This document shows positions 47,553 to 56,063 of a stretch of 64,000 nucleotides of DNA, one piece after another. The position numbers were made by a program, and so were the translations under genes. Under the pieces are notes generated by a model, which saw only the letters and a program-made list of their open reading frames with translations, did not search any database and had not been told where the DNA came from. Source of the DNA: Maribellus sediminis (GTDB lineage: Bacteria; Bacteroidota; Bacteroidia; Bacteroidales; Prolixibacteraceae); the NCBI RefSeq assembly GCF_011799805.1, contig NZ_WXUB01000002.1, forward strand, positions 496,001-560,000. Direction: 5' to 3'. The first letter of the stretch is position 1, and each line of letters starts with the position of its first letter.

Positions 47553-49250
47553 TCAATTCCTTTCCACAAAATTTCTTCGCTTAAACGAGGTGTATTCCAC
47601 TATCTGGCCTTTATCTTCCAGTGCCTCTTTTAACAGCTCGTAATCGAGTTCCTGAAGGTTTATGTTGTCATTCATAGCCATATCGGCCATTATTGCCGCA
47701 CTTTGCCCGAGTATCATAAATACCGGTTCCATGCGAATGGAGCCGTATGCAATGTGCGAGCTGGAAACAGCCACCGGTACCAGCAGGTTGTGGCATTCGT
47801 TTTCTTTAGGAAGGATCGATCCCATGGCAATCTGGTACGGTTGCTGCGGATGAACGCCAATATCGCCTTCATTTTGTACAAATCCATCGGGTGTAATGTA
47901 GCGCTGAACATTGTGTGAATCCATGGTGTAAGAACCCATTCCAATGGAATTTGGAACCCGTTTCTTTCCCAATACTTCATTTTCGGTCATTACGAAGTCG
48001 CCTTTCATGCGTCGCGCCTCACGCACATAAATCTGGAAAGGCCAGTTTCCGGTATCGGTAAACTCGTCTTTTGCAAGTCCCCACTGCTGCATTTCCTCCT
48101 GAATTTCTTTTGGTACCCGGGGATCGTTCGCATAAAAATAGAGCAATCCCTTCTGGTAAGTCTGATGTTCTTTAAGAATTTCAGCACGACGTTCATAACC
48201 GGCTTGCGGGTAATCGTAATTCATTCCGATATTGTCGAAACTAAATGGTCCGTGGTTGTTCACATCGGTTTTCAGGTTCGGAATCGGGTCGAACTTATTA
48301 AAAGTTTCATCCCAGCCGGCATCGAATAGCCTGACCAGCAGTTCGTACTGTGTAGAGTCGTAATCTGCAGGACGTTCAAAAGGAATCCGGTTCTCCGGCA
48401 CTTTTGTCAAACACATGCGGTAACAATAGGCCTGCACCTTCTGATCGGCCTGACCTTTTTGTCCCGGTGGTTCCGTTGAAATCCGGGGCAGTACGCCGCT
48501 ATCCGCATCTCCGGGAACAACATACGGACTGATGTTCAGGTTTCCAAAATGGTGGCCGTGATGCAGTACCCCGGTTTGTACACCGTTCCATTGTTCGTTG
48601 TATGCTCTGTTCGATTCGCGCCCCACTGTATAACCAATGCCTGCCGCAGCCATTAAATCGCCTTCGTAAGTGGCATCGATGAACATTTTTCCGGAGAAAG
48701 TCATTCCGTCCAACATGCGAATGGAAACGATTTTTTTTTCTTCCAAAACGACACCGCTTTCGCGATCGAGCCACTTATCACGGTATACTTTAATGTTGTT
48801 TTCAGCCACAAAATCTTCAAAAATTTGCTCGGCAACGTGAGGTTCAAAAATCCACATGGTTCTCTTGTCTCCATCCATTGCAGGTGTTCCCTGACCTTTA
48901 TTTCCGTATTGTTCTTTCGATTGCCATGTCCATGAATCTTCGTCCTGATAATGCGAATAAACGCGTTGATAAAACTCACGGGCCAGACCGCCGATTACTT
49001 CTTTATTGCCGGTGTCGGTAAATCCTAAACCCGACGATGTCATTCCTCCCAGGTGTTTCTCAGGACACACAATTACAACTGATTTATCCAAACGGACGCA
49101 TTCCACAGCAGCTGTTACTGCAGCCGAAGTACCTCCATAAATGATTACATCAGCCTGAACAGCATTTTTTTGTTGACCGGATTTGCACCCTGCAATCAAT
49201 AGTATACCCAGCAAGAATAAAATAGTAAGTTGTTTTAGATTTTGAATCAT
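47553..49250 (-). CDS. FAD-dependent oxidoreductase lipoprotein
   Basis: The 565-residue protein has a lipobox (LIAGC, Cys22) and then an FAD-binding Rossmann start (VIIYGGTSAAVTAAVECVRL) followed by KHLGGMTSSGLGFTDTG. This is the Pfam FAD_oxidored family. The C terminus contains conserved motifs such as NLLVPVAVSSSHIAYGSIRM, typical of the family's closing flavin contact. Such proteins occur often near glycan genes in Bacteroidota, but their substrates are mostly unknown. It is followed on the same strand, upstream, by a flavodoxin-like gene, so the two may share redox chemistry. Confidence 0.9.
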   Translation of the reverse strand: MIQNLKQLTILFLLGILLIAGCKSGQQKNAVQADVIIYGGTSAAVTAAVECVRLDKSVVIVCPEKHLGGMTSSGLGFTDTGNKEVIGGLAREFYQRVYSHYQDEDSWTWQSKEQYGNKGQGTPAMDGDKRTMWIFEPHVAEQIFEDFVAENNIKVYRDKWLDRESGVVLEEKKIVSIRMLDGMTFSGKMFIDATYEGDLMAAAGIGYTVGRESNRAYNEQWNGVQTGVLHHGHHFGNLNISPYVVPGDADSGVLPRISTEPPGQKGQADQKVQAYCYRMCLTKVPENRIPFERPADYDSTQYELLVRLFDAGWDETFNKFDPIPNLKTDVNNHGPFSFDNIGMNYDYPQAGYERRAEILKEHQTYQKGLLYFYANDPRVPKEIQEEMQQWGLAKDEFTDTGNWPFQIYVREARRMKGDFVMTENEVLGKKRVPNSIGMGSYTMDSHNVQRYITPDGFVQNEGDIGVHPQQPYQIAMGSILPKENECHNLLVPVAVSSSHIAYGSIRMEPVFMILGQSAAIMADMAMNDNINLQELDYELLKEALEDKGQIVEYTSFKRRNFVERN

Positions 49251-49289
49251 TGTTTTTTGATTTCGTAAGAAATAGATTTTAATAGAATT

Positions 49290-49865
49290 TTAATGTTTGA
49301 CTGGCATCGTTTTTTTATCGGGATGCCGCTGGTAATGTTCGTTTAGCGGATGTTGATCTCCTCTGCCTTCAACATAAACAGCCACCCATTCTGCGAGTCT
49401 TCTGCCTAGTCTCATGCACGCATCTTTTTCCTTCTCCAGTCTTGGTTCGCCGGCTTGCATAGCACCATAATGGGCAGTGTACTGGTGTGCCACATAATCG
49501 GTAATCCCAAAAACCAGGAAGCCAAAATTCATCATAATAATATTTAAAGCCTGGCAGGTGAGTTCTGCTCCTCCGCCCCAGCCTCCCTGTGAACTAAAAG
49601 AACAACCCAGTTTACCGTCAACTTTCATCCACACTGGAGTACAGTCTTCCCAGAACTTTTTCATTTCGGCTGCAACCGTTCCCAGGTAGGTAGGCGATCC
49701 AAGGGCAACGCCATCACACCAAACGATATCTTCAATGCTTGCTTCATTTACCGAAAGCAGCCTTATGTCGTGCCCGGGCACCTGTTTCGCTCCCTGCATG
49801 ACATATTCGGCCATCTTTCTGGTATTTCCATCTTTCGAATAATACAATATCAGAATTTTACCCAT
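49290..49865 (-). CDS. Flavodoxin family protein, WrbA-like
   Basis: The 191-residue protein starts with the FMN phosphate loop ILILYYSKDGNTRKMAEYV and has GVALGSPTYLGTVAAEMKKF and SFSSQGGWGGGAELT, typical of WrbA-like NAD(P)H:quinone oxidoreductases and related flavodoxins. It lies 39 bases upstream of the FAD-dependent oxidoreductase gene, probably co-transcribed. Likely cytoplasmic; the partner is unproven. Confidence 0.9.
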   Translation of the reverse strand: MGKILILYYSKDGNTRKMAEYVMQGAKQVPGHDIRLLSVNEASIEDIVWCDGVALGSPTYLGTVAAEMKKFWEDCTPVWMKVDGKLGCSFSSQGGWGGGAELTCQALNIIMMNFGFLVFGITDYVAHQYTAHYGAMQAGEPRLEKEKDACMRLGRRLAEWVAVYVEGRGDQHPLNEHYQRHPDKKTMPVKH

Positions 49866-49897
49866 AAGCAGTTTTCATCTTAAATCAAAAGTTCATC

Positions 49898-52534
49898 TTA
49901 CCTGTACCTTCTACGCACTTTAACCTCGAATTCTTTTCCAACTTCAAAGCCGTCTCCGGAAACACTCAGCTTGTAAGTACCTGGTTTTACAGCTTCATCA
50001 CTGTCGTCCAGCAAATTCCAGTCGATGTAATTTAAGCCGCTTTCGCCGTTTATTTTTTCCACGAAAATTTCGGTTCCGTCAGCATCGTTAATACGCCAGT
50101 CAACTTCTCCCGCAGCCTTCAAATAAACCGGGGCGTGCATGCCTGCGGCATTTCTACGATAGTATCTGCCCGGCGCATAAACTTCCGGTATATCCAGAAT
50201 CACGGCAGCTTCGTTACTTTCCTTAGCTTTAGAAACCTGTTTCATCAAACGGATATCCAAAACCCAGATACCACGACCGTGAGTGGCGATTACAGCCATA
50301 TCGTCGCGCTGATGAATTTGAATGTCGTGCACGTAGGTGGTTGGCAAATTGCCGGTCAATACATCCCAGCTTTCGCCGCGGTTGGTTGAAACGAATACAC
50401 CGTAATCAGTTCCAACGTAGAGCATATTCTCATCTTTTGGGTCCTCGCGAATTACATTCACAGGTCCGTAAGGAATGTTAGCCTTAATGCTTTCCCAAGT
50501 CTGTCCATAATCTTCCGATTTCCAGATGTAGGCCGCAAAATCATCGTCACGCTTGCCATTCTGTGTCATGTAAACACGTCCTTCAGCAAAACGCGAAGCT
50601 TCCATTTGCGACACCCATTTCCGATAAGGCAATCCTTCGTTGATCTCAGCCCAGTCGGTTCCGCTGTTTTTGGTTACCCACACGCGGCCATCGTCGGTTC
50701 CGGCGTAAATCAAACCAAATTTCAAAGGCGATTCGCTGATTGCAAATATGGTTTGATACGGGATATCGCCTTTCATGTCCTCATTGTTGTAAGTCAAATC
50801 GGGGCTGATCCGCTCCCAGCTTTTTCCTGCATTCATCGAGCGGTGAACAAACTGGGTACCGTGATAGACAATCCTCGGATTATGGGGCGAAAGAATAAAA
50901 GGTGCCAGCCACTGGCCACGCAATTTATCCACTCCTTCGGGCACCGGCGGCATGATATTTTCGCTGTTAAAGCTTTTCATATCGGTTTTCGTGATGGTGC
51001 CGTAAAATCCCGCAGAATAGACCTGATCGGGATTCTCAGGATTGATCACATGGTTGCTGCCTTCACCACCCGGAGCATATTCGAACTCAACCGGCTGGAC
51101 CTGGTCGCGGCCACGGCTCAAATCAACAGTTCCCCGGTAACTTCCGTGATCCTGAACAGAACCATACACTTTAAACGGCTCCGACATATCGATACCCACA
51201 TTAAAAAATTGTGCCAGCGGAAGGTTGTTGTAAAAGGTGCGAAAGTTTTCGCCATCATAAGAAACAGCAACACCACCATCGTTTACATTCACGAGGTAAT
51301 TCGTGTTATCCGGATCGATCCAAAGCCCATGGTGGTCCATGTGCATTCCAGGCAAATCCTTAAAAGTTTTACCGCCATCTTCTGAAACATTGAGGTAGAG
51401 CCCCATCACATAAATCTTTTCCGGATTAACCGGATCAACCCTGATTTGTCCGAAAACCCATCCGTAAGTTCCCGACATATTTTCCATGTATTCATTCTGC
51501 CCGCTCACCTGACGCCAGTTTTCGCCACCATCATCCGAACGATAAACGGTTGCTCCTTTAATTCTTCCGCTGCTTGGGCGGCCGTATGCATCAACGGTAG
51601 CGTTAAATTCATCGCTCTCTTCCAGCTTTTCATAGTTATCGACAAACGCATACAATGTTTTGGGCTGTGCCTTGCAGAGATCAATGCCGATTCTTCCCAA
51701 ATGTTCCGGCGCAGGCAGCCCCTTAGTTATTTTCGACCAGTTTTTTCCTCCGTTGGTTGTTTTATACAATCCGGTTTCTGTGTAATTTGCTTCGGTGCGC
51801 GGATCGTTCCATTTTTTGCGAATACGTTGCCACATGCTTGCATAAATCACATCCGGATCAGAAGGATCCATCACCAGATCGTATGCTCCGGTCATTTCAT
51901 CGACGTACAACACTTTTTCCCAGCTATTTCCCCCGTCGCTTGTTTTGTAAACGCCCCTTTCCTTGTCGTTCGTCCATTCGTTTCCTCCGGCTGCCACATA
52001 AATCACATCCGAATTTTTCGGATGCACCAAAATCCTCGAAATGGTATTTGTGTTAATCAATCCTTTATGCTCCCAGGTTTCGCCACCATCTTTCGACACA
52101 TAAATTCCTGCCCCGGCATTCGAACTTCTGAAAATATTGGCTTCACCCGTACCGGCCCAAATCGTATTCTGATTCTGCAGATCGAGTGCCAGATCACCAA
52201 AAGCGGTTGACATACCGTGTTCTAAAATCGGTTTCCAGGTAATTCCTTCATTTTCGGTTTTCCATATTCCTCCGGATGCTCCGGCTACATAAATGGTGTA
52301 ATTTTCACCTTTTGGCCTTACCACTTCCACATCGGTCATTCGTCCGCTAATGTTTGTGGGGCCTGCAAATTGCCACGGTACTTGTTTGTAAATTGAATTC
52401 TCCTTAAGTTCAAGAAATTCGTTATACCATTTCTGACGTTCTTTGGCAGGTGTTTTTTCAATTACTTTCTGAGCAGTTGCCGATCCCAAACCAATCAGCA
52501 GAAAAATTAGTATGGTGTAAATACTTCTAAACAT
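49898..52534 (-). CDS. Secreted beta-propeller (VPS10/sortilin-like) protein
   Basis: The 878-residue protein has a signal peptide (residues 1-21, ending ATAQ) and a large beta-propeller with many Asp-box-like repeats (for example VSKDGGETWEHKGL, TSDGGNSWEKVLY, STNRGESWDVLTG). The end is a FlgD/Ig-like domain (PGTYKLSVSGDGFEVGKEF). This architecture occurs in exported proteins annotated as glycosyl hydrolase (BNR) or sortilin-like; catalytic residues cannot be picked out, so an enzymatic role is not claimed. No type IX sorting domain is visible at the C terminus. It lies 32 bases before the flavodoxin gene on the same strand. Confidence 0.85.
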   Translation of the reverse strand: MFRSIYTILIFLLIGLGSATAQKVIEKTPAKERQKWYNEFLELKENSIYKQVPWQFAGPTNISGRMTDVEVVRPKGENYTIYVAGASGGIWKTENEGITWKPILEHGMSTAFGDLALDLQNQNTIWAGTGEANIFRSSNAGAGIYVSKDGGETWEHKGLINTNTISRILVHPKNSDVIYVAAGGNEWTNDKERGVYKTSDGGNSWEKVLYVDEMTGAYDLVMDPSDPDVIYASMWQRIRKKWNDPRTEANYTETGLYKTTNGGKNWSKITKGLPAPEHLGRIGIDLCKAQPKTLYAFVDNYEKLEESDEFNATVDAYGRPSSGRIKGATVYRSDDGGENWRQVSGQNEYMENMSGTYGWVFGQIRVDPVNPEKIYVMGLYLNVSEDGGKTFKDLPGMHMDHHGLWIDPDNTNYLVNVNDGGVAVSYDGENFRTFYNNLPLAQFFNVGIDMSEPFKVYGSVQDHGSYRGTVDLSRGRDQVQPVEFEYAPGGEGSNHVINPENPDQVYSAGFYGTITKTDMKSFNSENIMPPVPEGVDKLRGQWLAPFILSPHNPRIVYHGTQFVHRSMNAGKSWERISPDLTYNNEDMKGDIPYQTIFAISESPLKFGLIYAGTDDGRVWVTKNSGTDWAEINEGLPYRKWVSQMEASRFAEGRVYMTQNGKRDDDFAAYIWKSEDYGQTWESIKANIPYGPVNVIREDPKDENMLYVGTDYGVFVSTNRGESWDVLTGNLPTTYVHDIQIHQRDDMAVIATHGRGIWVLDIRLMKQVSKAKESNEAAVILDIPEVYAPGRYYRRNAAGMHAPVYLKAAGEVDWRINDADGTEIFVEKINGESGLNYIDWNLLDDSDEAVKPGTYKLSVSGDGFEVGKEFEVKVRRRYR

Positions 52535-52670
52535 AAAATTGATTGTTAAATTTGTTGAAAACGATTCTTGATCCTAAAACTAAATATAAAAAACAGAAAT
52601 GTGAATATTTACAAACAAAAGTCGTTTTAATTATGTTAGTTGATTATGTAAGTAAAACCAGGGCAACCCC

Positions 52671-53354
52671 GTGGAACATATAAATATCATTCACATAGCA
52701 GGAATTCAAATTAACGAGCCGATCGTAACGCTGACCGACCTGGTAGTTTCGTTGGTTTGTTTTGTTGCGGCCTGGAAAATCCACCGATCAGGAAAAAAAG
52801 AACGGGTGTTTCTCTATTTTAAGATTTACTTTTTTGTAATGGGAATAGCCACAACCTTAGGAGGATTAGTTGGTCATGCCTTTTTGTATAATTTCAATTT
52901 CTACTGGAAACTTCCCGGCTGGATCACCAGTATGATATCGATTATGTTTGTTGAGCGTGCCGCCATTGAACATACTCGCATTCAGCTGCCGCCCAAAATT
53001 GTAAAAGTACTGGGTGTCATTAATATTTTCGAATTTCTGACTTTCCTAACGCTCACAATTGTTACCTTGAATTTCTTTTTTGTTGAATTTCACTCGGGGT
53101 ATGGATTGATGTTCGTAGTGCTTTCGCTTGAAGGCTTTCTATTCATAAAAACAAAAAACCAGGCCAGTAAAATGATGTTGACAGGGGTGTTTTTTGCTGC
53201 GATTGCGGCCCTGTTTTTTATGAATAAAATTTCACCGCACCAATGGTTTAACTACCTTGCCGTGAGCCATACATTTATGGCCCTTGCTGCATTATTTTTC
53301 TATTTAGCCGCCAGTAAAATCGATATGTCCACCAACTCTAATCCGGTGAATTAA
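52671..53354 (+). CDS. Multi-spanning membrane protein (DUF6962-like), GTG start
   Basis: The 227-residue protein has about seven membrane helices (for example VTLTDLVVSLVCFVAAWKI and ATTLGGLVGHAFLYNFNFYW) and few charged residues in them. It starts at GTG (52671), with no in-frame ATG upstream before a stop. The family is of unknown function. Transcribed divergently from the beta-propeller gene and followed after 81 bases by the DUF5916 gene. Confidence 0.72.
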   Translation: MEHINIIHIAGIQINEPIVTLTDLVVSLVCFVAAWKIHRSGKKERVFLYFKIYFFVMGIATTLGGLVGHAFLYNFNFYWKLPGWITSMISIMFVERAAIEHTRIQLPPKIVKVLGVINIFEFLTFLTLTIVTLNFFFVEFHSGYGLMFVVLSLEGFLFIKTKNQASKMMLTGVFFAAIAALFFMNKISPHQWFNYLAVSHTFMALAALFFYLAASKIDMSTNSNPVN

Positions 53355-53435
53355 TCCACTTATCTAAAATCGATTTAAATAATCCCGGAGCTGTAACACA
53401 AATCGCAAATTTTAGTCTTATCTAAAAACCAATTT

Positions 53436-56060
53436 ATGAGACTTACGTTTGTTTTCGTTCTGTTACTATGTTCATGTATTGCTTTTGCTCAGGAGAAGCG
53501 CACTTATACGGCATCCACATCAGAAAACTTATCCATTACCATTAACGGAAAACTGGATGAACCCGAATGGCAGGATGTTGCTCGTTGGGAAGATAATTTT
53601 ACACAATTTGAACCTGTTGAAGGTGAAGCTCCTTCACGTCAGACCGAATTTGCCATTTTATACGATGCCAATAATATTTATGTAGCCATACGTTCATTCG
53701 ACAATCCCGACAGCATTTCCATGCGCATGTCGCGAAGAGACGAAATAGAAGGTGATTTAGTTGGTATTGCTATTGATTCGTATTTCGATAAAAGAACACA
53801 CTTTTTCTTTATTGTATCGGCGGCCGGTGTGCGTTCGGACAATGTTGCCAGTAACGACGGAAATAACGAAGATGATACCTGGGATCCGATCTGGATGGTA
53901 AAAACACAAACTACTTCAAGCGGCTGGACCGCAGAGATGCAAATTCCACTCACGCAGCTCCGCTTTAAAGAAAGTGAAGAACAACTGTGGGGAATGAATG
54001 TATTCCGTTATATTTTCAGAAAAGATGAGCTTTCGACCTGGCAGCCGATGAAGCGCGAAACAGCAGGTTTCACCTCGCAATTCGGACTGATGAACGGGAT
54101 AAAGAACATTAAGCCCAGAAACGCGCTGAATGTTACACCTTACGCTGTTACCCGAGCCGAACGCTTTGAAAAAGAACCTGAAAATCCGTTCAGAAGTAGC
54201 GGAAAAGAAAATGGTTTTGATGCCGGTCTGGATGCCAAAATAGGCCTGACCAATAACCTGACCATGGACCTCACCATTAATCCGGATTTTGGACAGGTTG
54301 AAGCCGATCCCTCGGAAGTAAACCTGAGTACTTATGAAACCTTTTTTGAGGAGAAACGCCCGTTTTTTATCGAGGGGAAAAATATTCTTTCCTACAGCCT
54401 TTCGTTTGGCGATGGCGATCTGGCTGCCAATAACCTCTTTTATTCGCGCCGAATCGGAAGACGTCCGCATTACGGACCGGATACGGAGGATGGCGAATAT
54501 GTTGATCAACCTGATTTTACCCGAATTCTGGGAGCCGCAAAAATCAGTGGTAAAACTTCCGACGGCTGGTCGTTTGGTTTGCTGGAAAGTGTAACCTCAG
54601 AAGAATACGCCAAAATCGATGGCATAAACGGGAAACGTTCGCAATCGGTTGAACCGCTTACCAATTACGCAGTTGGGCGCATTCAAAAAGATTTTAACGA
54701 AGGGAACACCTATATCGGGGGCATTTTAACTGCTGTAAACCGGTCGATTGACGATGAACACCTGGAATTTCTGCATAAAAGCGCTTATTCCGGTGGCGTT
54801 GACTTTGTACACAAATGGAATGATAAAAAGTGGCTGCTCGATGCGGGCTTGTATTTTAGCCGAGTGGCAGGTACCGAAGAAGCGATATTGAATACGCAAA
54901 CCATGTATTCGCGCACTTATCAGCGTCCCGATGCAGATTATGTGACACTCGATTCATCCCGGACTTCGCTTGGCGGATATGGCGGGAAATTTACTTTTGG
55001 CAAGGTTGGAGGCCGCTTTCAGGCTGCTGCAATTTTTAACTGGAAATCGCCGGGGCTGGAAATTAATGACGTTGGCTTTACACCCCAGGTTGACGAAATT
55101 ATGCAGATTTACTGGATGGGTTATCGCTGGTACGAGCCGTTCTCCATCTTTAGAAGTGCCAACGTGAACTTCAATGAATGGACCGTTTACGATTTTGGTG
55201 GAAACCTTTTAAATGTTGGCGGAAACATGAACGGACATGCTCAATTTAAAAATTTCTGGCGTGCCTTCGCCAATGTGAACTGGGAAAGCGAATCACTTTC
55301 GCACGCTGTTCTGCGTGGCGGCCCATCGATGAAATTAGCAGGGAGTACAGGATTCTACACTGGTGTATTCTCCAATCCACAGAAAAAATTCACTTATGGT
55401 CTGGATGGCGGAATGAGTTGGAGTAATGATAAAGATTACAATTCACGTAAAAGTTTTGAAGTAGAATTTGGTTACCGGCCAATGGAGGCACTGCAAATTG
55501 AAATAGCACCGGAATTTATGGTTAACGACAACATGCTGCAGTATGTTACCCAGGAAGACTATCGGAACGATACTAGGTATATTCTAAGTACCATTCACCA
55601 GAAAACTTTTGCTACTTCAATTCGCATAAATTACAGTATAACACCCGATCTTACTATCCAATTTTGGGGACAGCCATTTGTTGCGACCGGCGATTATCAC
55701 GACTTTAAATACATTACCGACAGCAAAGCAAGCGATATCGATAACCGATACAGCTTATATACCGATCAGCAGATTACTTTTGACGCCCATGCTGAAATGT
55801 ACCGGATAGACGACAATCTTGACGGCACAGTAGACTATGCCTTTGACAAGCCCGATTTTAACGTACGGGAATTTTTATCGAATCTGGTTTTGCGTTGGGA
55901 ATACCGGCCGGGTTCCACTGTTTTCCTCGTGTGGTCGCAAAACAGAAGTTGCTTTGAAAACATTGGTCATTTTGATTTGAGCAACGATTTCAGAGCACTT
56001 TTCGAAGAGAAACCCAACAACGTGTTCCTTGTGAAGTTTTCGTACCGGATTGGCCGATAA
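53436..56060 (+). CDS. DUF5916 outer-membrane protein with CBM9-like domain
   Basis: The 874-residue protein has a signal peptide (ending AFAQE), then a CBM9-like, DOMON-type beta domain (about 30-220; starts LSITINGKLDEPEWQDVARW), followed by a long DUF5916 region that looks like an outer-membrane beta barrel (aromatic-rich strands, ending with FLVKFSYRIGR). NPDFGQVEADPSEVNLSTYE is a hallmark of the family. Function unknown; probably surface binding or transport. The stop is only 3 bases from the stop of the convergent GH3 gene. Confidence 0.9.
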   Translation: MRLTFVFVLLLCSCIAFAQEKRTYTASTSENLSITINGKLDEPEWQDVARWEDNFTQFEPVEGEAPSRQTEFAILYDANNIYVAIRSFDNPDSISMRMSRRDEIEGDLVGIAIDSYFDKRTHFFFIVSAAGVRSDNVASNDGNNEDDTWDPIWMVKTQTTSSGWTAEMQIPLTQLRFKESEEQLWGMNVFRYIFRKDELSTWQPMKRETAGFTSQFGLMNGIKNIKPRNALNVTPYAVTRAERFEKEPENPFRSSGKENGFDAGLDAKIGLTNNLTMDLTINPDFGQVEADPSEVNLSTYETFFEEKRPFFIEGKNILSYSLSFGDGDLAANNLFYSRRIGRRPHYGPDTEDGEYVDQPDFTRILGAAKISGKTSDGWSFGLLESVTSEEYAKIDGINGKRSQSVEPLTNYAVGRIQKDFNEGNTYIGGILTAVNRSIDDEHLEFLHKSAYSGGVDFVHKWNDKKWLLDAGLYFSRVAGTEEAILNTQTMYSRTYQRPDADYVTLDSSRTSLGGYGGKFTFGKVGGRFQAAAIFNWKSPGLEINDVGFTPQVDEIMQIYWMGYRWYEPFSIFRSANVNFNEWTVYDFGGNLLNVGGNMNGHAQFKNFWRAFANVNWESESLSHAVLRGGPSMKLAGSTGFYTGVFSNPQKKFTYGLDGGMSWSNDKDYNSRKSFEVEFGYRPMEALQIEIAPEFMVNDNMLQYVTQEDYRNDTRYILSTIHQKTFATSIRINYSITPDLTIQFWGQPFVATGDYHDFKYITDSKASDIDNRYSLYTDQQITFDAHAEMYRIDDNLDGTVDYAFDKPDFNVREFLSNLVLRWEYRPGSTVFLVWSQNRSCFENIGHFDLSNDFRALFEEKPNNVFLVKFSYRIGR

Positions 56061-56063
56061 ATT

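Noticed and set aside
50606-51385. Long antisense frame inside the beta-propeller gene
   Set aside because: It mirrors the codon pattern of a confident gene on the other strand and lacks any family motif.
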